Assembly: GCA_965243755.1 (NCBI GenBank)
Contig: CBDEVW010000003.1
Span: 1,860,001-1,924,000, forward strand
Length of the DNA stretch: 64,000 nucleotides
Origin: JANSWY01 sp965243755
GTDB taxonomy: Bacteria; Bacteroidota; Bacteroidia; Cytophagales; Cyclobacteriaceae
Direction of reading: 5' to 3'
In this document: piece after piece, positions 42,301-51,156 of the stretch
How the letters are laid out: each line of letters starts with the position of its first letter
Numbering within the stretch: the first letter of the stretch is position 1
Made by a program: the position numbers and the translations under genes
The notes under the pieces: model-generated
The model's database searches: none
What the model saw: only the letters and a program-made list of their open reading frames with translations
What the model was told of the DNA's origin: nothing

Positions 42301-45300
42301 CCTGAATGGCTGGTCCAGAACATCTCCAGTCAATGTCAGTTCGGTCACTGTTGGTGCAGATGTAATGTCATTACCAAATGACAGCTTGTGAAGTTTATCA
42401 TTATCTTCGGAGGCAACAAACAAATACCAATTATCGCAATCGCGAAGCAATGATGTACTCCTCGGTTTGGAACTACCTGTCACTGTAATATCGTCTCCTG
42501 TGGGGTCATTGGTAATGCTTCCGGAAAATATAAGCCTGTTGATGTTAGACCCATTCCTGTTCCCTACAAACATTACATAGTCTGTCCCAACTTTTGTTAT
42601 CTCAATATCTGAAGGCAGATTAAAATTAACTCCTGATGGTGTTGGTATCTCAGAGCCGGTTATATCCAGAGCGTCTGTTGATAATGAAGCTCCAAAATTC
42701 AATAAAACAAGTTGGTCAGTGGTGTAATTTGCCACAATCCCATACCATATGCCCGATTCCTGAACAAAACTTATTCCCTCCGGTCCACTTAATAAGCCAC
42801 CAATATTCCCCAGGTCAGTAACATTTGCAGTACTTACAGCGCTATCCAGATTAGATCCATAACTTATCCGCTGAATAGTGTTCCCTCCCCTGCTTAAAAC
42901 AAAACCATACCACAAAGAATCATCCTCTATATAACTAATACCGGTGGGGGTGCTGCTCGATGATACTGTTATGGTTTCTTCTCCTGTAGGTATGGATGAC
43001 AGCTCCCCAACACAAAAATCCCACTCATATGTTGTACCATTTGCACTACTATTTGTAAGACTCAGCACTTCATTTGTACAAACTGTCGGATTCGATATGG
43101 TAAAGTCTGAGTACGGGCAAACCGACTCTGTAATATTGATTATTTGACCTACACTATCAGCACAACCCTGGGAGGTCGAAACCATTAGAGACACTGTATA
43201 GCTTAATGCTTCTGTAAAGGTGAAGGATGGGTTCTGATCCGTGGAACTTCCTAAACCATCAAAATCCCATAGCCAACCGGTGATAGAATCATCTGATAAG
43301 GTGAGATCAAGACCGTTGAACTGAACAGGCACATTCTCTGTACTCCCAATTGAAGTAAAATCAGTCAAAGGTTGATCATTTACTGTGATATCTTCGGTGT
43401 AGGTGGTCTCACATCCCGAAGAGTTTGTTACCGTCAAGCGTACACTGTAGGTACCCGCTCCTGAATATTGGTAAACTGTATCTGATTGGCTCGAAGTACC
43501 CAAACCATCTCCAAAATCCCAACTATAGGAAACTATACCCAGTCCACTACTCTCATCTGTGAATTCTATCGCAGAACCAAAGCAATTATTCGAATAACTA
43601 AATAAGGCTGTAGGACCCTCTTCTATGACCAAATCTTCTGAGTAAACAACAGTCGTACAACCAGGTATCATCCCCTGCAAGCCTACTGTTTTGGTCCCTG
43701 TTGATGAAAAAACATAAACCGTGTCCTTCTGAGTACTGGTTGCCTCTCCATCAAAATCCCATAAATAACTAATCACACCTTCCAAACCAGTGCTGTCAGT
43801 TTTATTTATAAATGTGATCTCACTATTACTACATAAACTCGCGGCAGTATAGTCAAAATCTGGTGTTGATGGTTCAGGGTAAATACTGATCTCCTGGCTC
43901 ACACTATTGAAACATCCGCCTGTACTAACTACATCCAATGTCACAGTAAACGTATTGACCGAATCGTACAGGTAGGTCGTGTCTGCAGAAGAACTAGTGC
44001 CAGAGCCGTCTCCAAAATCCCAACTGTAGGTTTGGATGTCTCCACTTGTATTGATCGATGTGAAACTGTTGGCATTACTGACACATCGGTTATCATCAAT
44101 GATGAAATCTATGTCTGGTGCAACGTTGGTATTTACTGTTATTGTATTGGTGCTATAACTTACGTTACCATTGGCATCTAATGCCTTCAACGCTATTTCG
44201 TATGTGCCTGACTCACTGTAGCTTATTGTTGAAGGTTGTTCTTCACTGCTCACCAACTGACTAGCCGAACAATTATCTGAAAAACTAATTTTGTAAACTG
44301 TCTCTGTGTTTGATGAGATCGCAAATCCTCGATAGTCCGATTCATGTTTTACAAAATCAAATCCTGCCAGACTGGATTGCAATACACCAAGATCTCCAAG
44401 ATCTGTCACAGACACACTACCTGTACTTATATCATTTCCTATATTTAATCTGTAGAGATTCGAATTCCCGCTCAAAAAACCGTAATAGCTTAAAGCGTCA
44501 TATACAATTTCTATCCTGAATGGCTGGTCCAGAACATCTCCAGTCAATGTCAGTTCGGTCACTGTTGGTGCAGATGTAATGTCATTACCAAATGACAGCT
44601 TGTGAAGTTTATCATTATCTTCGGAGGCAACAAACAAATACCAATTATCGCAATCGCGAAGCAATGATGTACTCCTCGGTTTGGAACTACCTGTCACTGT
44701 AATATCGTCTCCTGTGGGGTCATTGGTAATGCTTCCGGAAAATATGAGCCTGTTGATGTTAGACCCATTCCTGTTCCCTACAAACATTACATAGTCTGTC
44801 CCAACTTTTGTTATCTCAATATCTGAAGGCAGATTAAAATTAACTCCTGATGGTGTTGGTATCTCAGAGCCGGTTATATCCAGAGCGTCTGTTGATAATG
44901 AAGCTCCAAAATTCAATAAAACAAGTTGGTCAGTGGTGTAATTTGCCACAATCCCATACCATATGCCCGATTCCTGAACAAAACTTATTCCCTCCGGTCC
45001 ACTTAATAAGCCACCAATATTCCCCAGGTCAGTGACATTTGAAGTACTTACAGCGCTATCCAGATTAGATCCATAACTTATCCGCTGAATAGTGTTCCCT
45101 CCCCTGCTTAAAACAAAACCATACCACAAAGAATCATCCTCTATATAACTAATACCGGTGGGGGTGCTGCTCGATGATACTGTTATGGTTTCCTCTCCTG
45201 TAGGTATGGATGACAGCTCCCCAACACAAAAATCCCACTCATATGTTGTACCATTTGCACTACTATTTGTAAGACTCAGCACTTCATTTGTACAAACTGT

Positions 45301-47682
45301 CGGATTCGATATGGTAAAGTCTGAGTACGGGCAAACCGACTCTGTAATATTGATTATTTGACCTACACTATCAGCACAACCCTGGGAGGTCGAAACCATT
45401 AGAGACACTGTATAGCTTAATGCTTCTGTAAAGGTGAAGGATGGGTTCTGATCCGTGGAACTTCCTAAACCATCAAAATCCCATAGCCAACCGGTGATAG
45501 AATCATCTGATAAGGTGAGATCAAGACCGTTGAACTGAACAGGCACATTCTCTGTACTCCCAATTGAAGTAAAATCAGTCAAAGGTTGATCATTTACTGT
45601 GATATCTTCGGTGTAGGTGGTCTCACATCCCGAAGAGTTTGTTACCGTCAAGCGTACACTGTAGGTACCCGCTCCTGAATATTGGTAAACTGTATCTGAT
45701 TGGCTCGAAGTACCCAAACCATCTCCAAAATCCCAACTATAGGAAACTATACCCAGTCCACTACTCTCATCTGTGAATTCTATCGCAGAACCAAAGCAAT
45801 TATTCGAATAACTAAATAAGGCTGTAGGACCCTCTTCTATAACCAAATCTTCTGAGTAAACAACAGTCGTACAACCAGGTATCATCCCCTGCAAGCCTAC
45901 TGTTTTGGTCCCTGTTGATGAAAAAACATAAACCGTGTCCTTCTGAGTACTGGTTGCCTCTCCATCAAAATCCCATAAATAACTAATCACACCTTCCAAA
46001 CCAGTGCTGTCAGTTTTATTTATAAATGTGATCTCACTATTACTACATAAACTCGCGGCAGTATAGTCAAAATCTGGTGTTGATGGTTCAGGGTAAATAC
46101 TGATCTCCTGGCTCACACTATTGAAACATCCGCCTGTACTAACTACATCCAATGTCACAGTAAACGTATTGACCGAATCATACAGGTAGGTCGTGTCTGC
46201 AGAAGAACTAGTGCCCGAACCGTCTCCAAAATCCCAACTGTAGGTTTGGATGTCTCCACTTGTATTGATCGATGTGAAACTGTTGGCATTACTGACACAT
46301 CGGTTATCATCAATGATGAAATCTATATCTGGTGCAACGTTGGTATTTACTGTTACTGTATTGGTGCTATAACTTACGTTACCATTGGCATCTAATGCCT
46401 TCAACGCTATTTCGTAATCACCAGAAGTATCGTAATATAAATTTAATGGTTCATTCTCTGTGCTTACAGGAATGCTAGCATTACAGTTGTCAGGGAATGA
46501 AATTTTATACAATGCTTTATTGTTTGAGGAAATAGCGAATCCCCGATAATCTGAGCTATCTTTTTCAAAGTCGAATCCGGCCAAACTGGATTGCATAACT
46601 CCTAGATTCCCAAGATCTGACACTGATATTGAGCTAGTAGATAAACTTACACCGAAATCAAGTTTGAGCAGGTTATTAGGCCCAGACACAAAACCGTAGA
46701 AATTGGCAGCATCATTTTTTATCTCAATTCTAAATGGGTGATCAAAAGTGTCACCAGTCAAAGTCATTTCTGAAATAATCGGGCTAGATGTGATGTCGGT
46801 ACCGAAATCCAATTTATGAATTTTGTCGTTGGCCTCTGATGCCACAAATAAATACCAGTTATCACACTCTCGAGCAATTGAAGTACTTCTTGGTTGAGAG
46901 CTACCTGTCACGGTAATATTGTCCCCTGTGGGGTCATTGGTAATGCTTCCAGAAAATACCAGTCTGTTTATAACCGATCCACTTCTATTCCCCACAAATA
47001 CTATGTAGTCAGTACCAATTTTTGTTATTTCAACATCTGAGGGTTGGTTGAATGTAACACCAGCGGGGGTGGTTATTTCAAATTCATCAATATTTGAAAC
47101 GTCTGTATCTAGTGAATTACCAAAATCAATTAAAATGAGCTTATTGTTTGAGTAGTTAGCGACTATTCCATACCAGGTACCAGACTCATTTACAAAATCC
47201 ATTCCCTCAGGCCCACTTAGTAGACTCCCAAGGTTCCCAAGATTAGTTATATCCCCGGCAGAAATTGTGTTATCAAGGCTAGAACCAAAATCTACTCTTT
47301 GAATGGAATTCCCGCCACGACTTGAAACGAATCCGTACCATAAAGAGTCATCTTTTATAAGGTTAAAACCAGTAGGTGTGTTACTAGTAGAAACTGTAAC
47401 TGCCGTAGTTCCTATTGGCACATTTGCTAAGTCACCACTACAAAAATCCCACTCAAAGTTAGTTCCATCAACTGAGGAATTGGTTAAAGCTATTCGTTCT
47501 TCCAAACAAACCGGGCTTGCTAAAGAGAAATTGCTTGTTGGGCATTGACCTAAACAATGAAAACTTAAATTGATTAATAATAATGTGCAATATGTTTGTA
47601 AAGATTTCAAGGATAGTACTAAAACGCATAAAAATAGCCCATACCCTCCGAAATACTCAAGAAATTCGACGAATAGAGCCAA
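39304..47682 (-). CDS. giant secreted PKD/beta-propeller repeat protein, T9SS cargo (frame breaks before C-terminus)
   Basis: A 2,792-codon frame that ends after a frameshift near 39346; the original gene continues to 37382 (about 3,400 residues). The N-terminus has a signal peptide; TTG at 47610 (KSLQTYCTLLLINLSFHCLG) gives a cleaner one than ATG at 47682. The body is four modules. Each has a propeller-like region of six blades (pattern WYGFV ... I-x-R-I-x-FG, about 350 residues) and then four PKD-type domains (YSWDFGDGSGTSS and similar). Modules 2-4 are almost identical (738 residues each); the first propeller is diverged. The protein is presumably exported by T9SS and displayed on the surface, perhaps as an adhesin. 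It follows the polysaccharide operon by 38 bp. Confidence 0.88.
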   Translation of the reverse strand: MALFVEFLEYFGGYGLFLCVLVLSLKSLQTYCTLLLINLSFHCLGQCPTSNFSLASPVCLEERIALTNSSVDGTNFEWDFCSGDLANVPIGTTAVTVSTSNTPTGFNLIKDDSLWYGFVSSRGGNSIQRVDFGSSLDNTISAGDITNLGNLGSLLSGPEGMDFVNESGTWYGIVANYSNNKLILIDFGNSLDTDVSNIDEFEITTPAGVTFNQPSDVEITKIGTDYIVFVGNRSGSVINRLVFSGSITNDPTGDNITVTGSSQPRSTSIARECDNWYLFVASEANDKIHKLDFGTDITSSPIISEMTLTGDTFDHPFRIEIKNDAANFYGFVSGPNNLLKLDFGVSLSTSSISVSDLGNLGVMQSSLAGFDFEKDSSDYRGFAISSNNKALYKISFPDNCNASIPVSTENEPLNLYYDTSGDYEIALKALDANGNVSYSTNTVTVNTNVAPDIDFIIDDNRCVSNANSFTSINTSGDIQTYSWDFGDGSGTSSSADTTYLYDSVNTFTVTLDVVSTGGCFNSVSQEISIYPEPSTPDFDYTAASLCSNSEITFINKTDSTGLEGVISYLWDFDGEATSTQKDTVYVFSSTGTKTVGLQGMIPGCTTVVYSEDLVIEEGPTALFSYSNNCFGSAIEFTDESSGLGIVSYSWDFGDGLGTSSQSDTVYQYSGAGTYSVRLTVTNSSGCETTYTEDITVNDQPLTDFTSIGSTENVPVQFNGLDLTLSDDSITGWLWDFDGLGSSTDQNPSFTFTEALSYTVSLMVSTSQGCADSVGQIINITESVCPYSDFTISNPTVCTNEVLSLTNSSANGTTYEWDFCVGELSSIPTGEETITVSSSSTPTGISYIEDDSLWYGFVLSRGGNTIQRISYGSNLDSAVSTSNVTDLGNIGGLLSGPEGISFVQESGIWYGIVANYTTDQLVLLNFGASLSTDALDITGSEIPTPSGVNFNLPSDIEITKVGTDYVMFVGNRNGSNINRLIFSGSITNDPTGDDITVTGSSKPRSTSLLRDCDNWYLFVASEDNDKLHKLSFGNDITSAPTVTELTLTGDVLDQPFRIEIVYDALSYYGFLSGNSNLYRLNIGNDISTGSVSVTDLGDLGVLQSSLAGFDFVKHESDYRGFAISSNTETVYKISFSDNCSASQLVSSEEQPSTISYSESGTYEIALKALDANGNVSYSTNTITVNTNVAPDIDFIIDDNRCVSNANSFTSINTSGDIQTYSWDFGDGSGTSSSADTTYLYDSVNTFTVTLDVVSTGGCFNSVSQEISIYPEPSTPDFDYTAASLCSNSEITFINKTDSTGLEGVISYLWDFDGEATSTQKDTVYVFSSTGTKTVGLQGMIPGCTTVVYSEDLVIEEGPTALFSYSNNCFGSAIEFTDESSGLGIVSYSWDFGDGLGTSSQSDTVYQYSGAGTYSVRLTVTNSSGCETTYTEDITVNDQPLTDFTSIGSTENVPVQFNGLDLTLSDDSITGWLWDFDGLGSSTDQNPSFTFTEALSYTVSLMVSTSQGCADSVGQIINITESVCPYSDFTISNPTVCTNEVLSLTNSSANGTTYEWDFCVGELSSIPTGEETITVSSSSTPTGISYIEDDSLWYGFVLSRGGNTIQRISYGSNLDSAVSTANVTDLGNIGGLLSGPEGISFVQESGIWYGIVANYTTDQLVLLNFGASLSTDALDITGSEIPTPSGVNFNLPSDIEITKVGTDYVMFVGNRNGSNINRLIFSGSITNDPTGDDITVTGSSKPRSTSLLRDCDNWYLFVASEDNDKLHKLSFGNDITSAPTVTELTLTGDVLDQPFRIEIAYDALSYYGFLSGNSNLYRLNIGNDISTGSVSVTDLGDLGVLQSSLAGFDFVKHESDYRGFAISSNTEAVYKISFSDNCSASQLVSSEEQPSTISYSESGTYEIALKALDANGNVSYSTNTVTVNTNVAPDIDFIIDDNRCVSNSNSFTSINTSGDIQTYSWDFGDGSGTSSSADTTYLYDSVNTFTVTLDVVSTGGCFNSVSQEISIYPEPSTPDFDYTAASLCSNSEITFINKTDSTGLEGVISYLWDFDGEATSTQKDTVYVFSSTGTKTVGLQGMIPGCTTVVYSEDLVIEEGPTALFSYSNNCFGSAIEFTDESSGLGIVSYSWDFGDGLGTSSQSDTVYQYSGAGTYSVRLTVTNSSGCETTYTEDITVNDQPLTDFTSIGSTENVPVQFNGLDLTLSDDSITGWLWDFDGLGSSTDQNPSFTFTEALSYTVSLMVSTSQGCADSVGQIINITESVCPYSDFAISNPTVCTNEVLSLTNSSANGTTYEWDFCVGELSSIPTGEETITVSSSSTPTGISYIEDDSLWYGFVLSRGGNTIQRISYGSNLDSAVSTSNVTDLGNIGGLLSGPEGISFVQESGIWYGIVANYTTDQLVLLNFGASLSTDALDITGSEIPTPSGVNFNLPSDIEITKVGTDYVMFVGNRNGSNINRLIFSGSITNDPTGDDITVTGSSKPRSTSLLRDCDNWYLFVASEDNDKLHKLSFGNDITSAPTVTELTLTGDVLDQPFRIEIAYDALSYYGFLSGNSNLYRLNIGNDISTGSVSVTDLGDLGVLQSSLAGFDFVKHESDYRGFAISSNTEAVYKISFSDNCSASQLVSSEEQPSTISYSESGTYEIALKALDANGNVSYSTNTVTVNTNVAPDIDFIIDDNRCISNANSFTSINTSGDIQTYSWDFGDGSGASSEANPTYQYTNEGTYHVSLEVENTSGCSNQFSQEITIFPEPPSPTFEYSADIFCTNNSFQFTNTTNESAYDNALPIHLAICRRRNQ
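39571..46416 (-). repeat. 2,214-bp in-frame tandem repeat, about 3.1 copies
   Basis: The sequence repeats with a period of 2,214 bp (738 codons) over about 6.85 kb, with only scattered single-base differences. Residue-level variants include VSTSNV/VSTANV, FTISNP/FAISNP, IEIVYD/IEIAYD, NTETVY/NTEAVY and CVSNANS/CVSNSNS/CISNANS. Upstream of 46416 the unit continues only as a diverged copy; below 39571 it breaks into unrelated PKD domains. Such long identical units could collapse or expand in assemblies. Confidence 0.92.
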
Positions 47683-47712
47683 TTGCTCTTACAACAGAGT
47701 AAAAATGAATAT

Positions 47713-47720
47713 CAAAAATA
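47713..47720 (-). promoter_or_regulatory. -7 promoter element of the giant PKD gene
   Basis: TATTTTTG on the minus strand, exact TAnnTTTG match, directly after the GT4 stop codon and 30 bp before the ATG at 47682. No -33 TTTG. It suggests the PKD gene can be transcribed independently of the polysaccharide operon. Confidence 0.4.
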
Positions 47721-48914
47721 TTAAGGAATAACATTTAGGTATAAATCTTGATATTTCTTTACTGTATTTGAAATATCAAAATTGCTTGTTGCCTTTTTTC
47801 TTGCATTTAAGCCGAGTTTCATCAATCGAGTTTGCTCCTGGAGTAACTCAACAATTTTTTTACATAGCTGATCAATATCAATCTTATCCAATAATAGTCC
47901 ATTTATTTCATTGTCAATCATGTCTGGCAGACCTCCTACCTTGAATCCCAAGGCAGGTATTCCGCAAAACATCGCTTCCAATACTGTATTAGGTAAGTTA
48001 TCTTCCAGAGAAGGAATTACGAATAAATTAGCACTGGAGTAAGCATTAGCCAGGACTCTTTCATCATTTATTGTTCCAAGGTAATTAATACCTGGTTGAT
48101 TATTTGGTGTTTCTCCAATAGCACACCAAACAATTGATTCATCCTTAATTCTGTTCACTGCCTCCTCTATGAATCTAAACCCCTTACGTTCATTTGATAA
48201 ATTATCTGCTACAAAAAGAACTACTTTTTTGTGGACTGGAAGGTTGAATTGTTTTCTGGCAGCTCTCTGGTCAATGGGTCTAAAAACAGACTCTTCTATT
48301 CCGTTTGGAATATGAAAGTTTGGGAAATTCCCGTAGGATCTGTTATTAATCTGATCTTTCATCCAATGACAGAGGTATACAAAACTTAGATTTTCACATT
48401 TAAAAAGATAGTTGGATTTAAGTTTCATTACCATTCTATCCAATCCAATAATGTTGTTATTACGTCTTTCGTCAATTGGATAATGAAATATTCCTCCAAT
48501 TGGATTAGTATCATGTAATGTCCATATCACTGGTTTTCTGATTTTTTTAAAAAATGACCGATAGTCCACAAAATTACCAACCCAATGAAGATGAACTACA
48601 TCCGCAGACTTTACTTCTGGATGTTTGGTTATGTCATAGGGGGATAATGGAATACTAATAACTTCAAATTCCTTAAGTGTTGCCTTAATAAGATTATTGA
48701 AAATGGAGTATAACCGAAAGAAAATTGAAAATTTCAATCGTTCAATTCGGGACCACTTGTGATCTAAAAATGCATGATATCTGGCGGCTGGCTCTTCAAT
48801 ATTTAAAACCAGCACTTGCGAATCGACTCCAGCTTTCAGTAGACCCTCATGCAACCTACGGCAAGCAATACCTGCCCCTCCTTTTTGATTTGTGTTTACA
48901 TGAACTACCTTCAA
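47721..48914 (-). CDS. glycosyltransferase family 4
   Basis: A 397-residue GT-B enzyme. The N-terminus KVVHVNTNQKGGAGIACRRL has the GGAG loop seen in colanic-acid-type WcaC transferases. The C-terminal donor domain has VVLFVADNLSNERKGF and ANLFVIPSLEDNLPNTVLEA, with the EX7E glutamates. It overlaps the radical SAM fusion gene by 4 bp and is the last gene of the polysaccharide operon before the PKD gene. Confidence 0.88.
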   Translation of the reverse strand: MKVVHVNTNQKGGAGIACRRLHEGLLKAGVDSQVLVLNIEEPAARYHAFLDHKWSRIERLKFSIFFRLYSIFNNLIKATLKEFEVISIPLSPYDITKHPEVKSADVVHLHWVGNFVDYRSFFKKIRKPVIWTLHDTNPIGGIFHYPIDERRNNNIIGLDRMVMKLKSNYLFKCENLSFVYLCHWMKDQINNRSYGNFPNFHIPNGIEESVFRPIDQRAARKQFNLPVHKKVVLFVADNLSNERKGFRFIEEAVNRIKDESIVWCAIGETPNNQPGINYLGTINDERVLANAYSSANLFVIPSLEDNLPNTVLEAMFCGIPALGFKVGGLPDMIDNEINGLLLDKIDIDQLCKKIVELLQEQTRLMKLGLNARKKATSNFDISNTVKKYQDLYLNVIP

Positions 48915-51139
48915 TCTTTCTGTTCTATTAAGAAAATTGACTTAAATTTTTCATATATCTCTTCAAAATTTGAGTGTGCCATTTCATGAAGAGTAATGAT
49001 CTTATTATCTAGATTTTGATCCTTCAAAAACCCTTTAATCTTGCCGCCATTTGTATAATCAAGTGCCAGGAAATTAGCTTTAGCGCAATGGGCAAAGAGC
49101 ACTGAATGAAACCGCATACACATAGTAAACTTTGAATTTGTCATATGTTGAAGAATTTCATCGATTTTGGAGTTACCACGATGAATGACATAATCCAAAC
49201 CTTCTAAGTGTTCAGCGGTAAATTTTCTAAAAAAATCTCGATCGTCCTTACCTACTTCAAATGTATGCATAGGGTAGAAAACAGGAGTAACCTCAAACTC
49301 ATTACAGAATTTTGAGATCACCTTAGCAATTTGTTCTTCGAATTTCTCCTTAACAAGCAGAAATTCTTCGCTTGTCAAGGTGCCCTTATACTCTTCTGTC
49401 CACTCCCGTAAAAAACACACTATGTACGGCAACTTTTTTTCTACCCTCTGTATTTCTTTCTGCTTAGACTTGAGGTATACTATAGCTGGATCACCAATAT
49501 TTACTGCATCCTTTCTTCCGCTTAACTCTTCGGCCAGGCTTACTGAGCCACTATCTCTTAGTTTAATTGAATCTGCCCTGGTAAGAATTCTACCTACAAC
49601 TTCCTTATACAGCTGTTTATCGAGGGGGCCAATTCCACATCCAAAAATTGTAGTTTTATTTCCAAACCTTTTTGCAATTTCAAACGCCCAAAGCGGTATT
49701 GCCAAAGCCTCCATACCCATAAGCGGGCCTCCACCCATTATTACTTCATCGGCGATTGCTGCAGCCTTCGCAAACTGCAACGAATTTGTTGGCACTATAT
49801 CAGCTTCTATTCCCAGTTCCTGCAAAGTTTCCTCGGTTACGAAGGGATACATACTCGATACAATTACTTTCAAGTCAGGGATACCTTGGTATTCCTTTAG
49901 AATTCCTCCCAAAATTGCTTTATCACCTGTGGTCTCAGTCCCATACCAACCTGTTATGAAAATAGTGGTACCCTTTTGTCTTCTGATAAATGACAATCTC
50001 ACCAGGGTTTCAACCCACACAGCCAATTTGACTCTGCCTATTGTCAATACCTCCGACCAGAATATTTGTTTATACTGGTTGAGTTTCTCGGAAAAAGTAA
50101 TTTCAGCGTGGTAATCATGAATACAATGATCGCAATGCTCTTTTATTATTCTCCGCCTCTCAGGGATCATTTTTCTAAAAATTCTGAAAGATGATTTATT
50201 TAGAGCATTGCCCAATGTTTTTGACTTAGGCGCACAATATTGGATTTCTCCTCGGGAGTTTAGAACCACCCCTTCTGCCTGATACGGACAGCCTATTGTC
50301 CTTTTCTTTCCCAATAACTGGTTTATAATACTTCTATAGGTCCTTTGATAGGTCTCATTAGTTTCAAATGAAAGCTCCAGTTTTTTATAAAATCTTGCTA
50401 AATGAAAGCTTTCTTCAGCCGTAAAATTGCGAATAACCCCCTCGATGTTCTCATTGTAAAGTCTGTTGATATACTCCGCGACCCTAAACCTACCATAAAG
50501 CTGATTCTCTTTCAAAAAAGCCAGCATATCATCAACATCCCAAACATTGTTCTTAGATATCGTGCATCCAATAGACACCGGAATATCAGTGTTCTGTTTG
50601 TAGTAATTTATGACCTTCATTGCTGACTCGAAATTTCCTTCGCGTCTTCTAATTTGATCATGCACTTTGCCAACACCATCCAAAGAAACCATCAAACTAA
50701 AGCCAATCTGGTACTTATCACATACAGTTCTAATCTCATCAATTCTAGCGATAACCTCTTTCTCCTTAATTGCATTAGTTATAATACTTACACCAGTCAG
50801 AGATGGTAAAGCCCTACAAACAGCTTCATAGAGCTGGGCAATATCAGCCCTCATAGTTGGTTCTCCTCCTGTAATACCGACATGCCTTACTTCGCTATAC
50901 AACGGGTCTTTCAAAACCGACTCTAATTGGCTTGGGGAGATCTCAAAGTCCTGCTTTTGCTCCCATATATTACACATGACACATTTTGAATTGCAAATGT
51001 CATTGGCGTTTAGGTTGATTACCAGAGGTTTACGAGGAAAGTATTGGTGAATTATTAATCGATTAAGATCATTAATCAATATTCTGAAAAGCACATAGAA
51101 TGGCCTTAAGGCTGATTTAATATATTTGAGATTCGCCAT
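48911..51139 (-). CDS. radical SAM - polysaccharide pyruvyl transferase fusion
   Basis: A 742-residue two-domain protein. The N-terminal part (about 1-370) is a radical SAM enzyme: CNSKCVMC places the 4Fe-4S cysteines at C49, C53 and C56, GITGGEP is the SAM-binding motif, and a SPASM-like Cys-rich segment follows (C at IGCPYQ, IQYC, and CDHC). The C-terminal part (about 395-735) is a CsaB/WcaK-type polysaccharide pyruvyl transferase: GWYGTETTGDKAILGG, EVIMGGGPLMG, FGCGIGPLDKQL, and MCMRFHSVLFA. The family adds ketal pyruvate from PEP to a sugar. The radical SAM half probably modifies the same glycan or its donor. Confidence 0.85.
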   Translation of the reverse strand: MANLKYIKSALRPFYVLFRILINDLNRLIIHQYFPRKPLVINLNANDICNSKCVMCNIWEQKQDFEISPSQLESVLKDPLYSEVRHVGITGGEPTMRADIAQLYEAVCRALPSLTGVSIITNAIKEKEVIARIDEIRTVCDKYQIGFSLMVSLDGVGKVHDQIRRREGNFESAMKVINYYKQNTDIPVSIGCTISKNNVWDVDDMLAFLKENQLYGRFRVAEYINRLYNENIEGVIRNFTAEESFHLARFYKKLELSFETNETYQRTYRSIINQLLGKKRTIGCPYQAEGVVLNSRGEIQYCAPKSKTLGNALNKSSFRIFRKMIPERRRIIKEHCDHCIHDYHAEITFSEKLNQYKQIFWSEVLTIGRVKLAVWVETLVRLSFIRRQKGTTIFITGWYGTETTGDKAILGGILKEYQGIPDLKVIVSSMYPFVTEETLQELGIEADIVPTNSLQFAKAAAIADEVIMGGGPLMGMEALAIPLWAFEIAKRFGNKTTIFGCGIGPLDKQLYKEVVGRILTRADSIKLRDSGSVSLAEELSGRKDAVNIGDPAIVYLKSKQKEIQRVEKKLPYIVCFLREWTEEYKGTLTSEEFLLVKEKFEEQIAKVISKFCNEFEVTPVFYPMHTFEVGKDDRDFFRKFTAEHLEGLDYVIHRGNSKIDEILQHMTNSKFTMCMRFHSVLFAHCAKANFLALDYTNGGKIKGFLKDQNLDNKIITLHEMAHSNFEEIYEKFKSIFLIEQKD

Positions 51140-51156
51140 ACCTACTTACAGATTTA

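Noticed and set aside
39882..45361. Plus-strand open frames recurring every 2,214 bp (39882, 42096, 44310 and others)
   Set aside because: They lie opposite the tandem repeat units of the minus-strand PKD gene, repeat only because the DNA repeats, and have no plausible protein features.
39571..46416. CRISPR-like or satellite array
   Set aside because: The period is 2,214 bp and in-frame coding; no short direct repeats with unique spacers are present, and no cas genes are seen.
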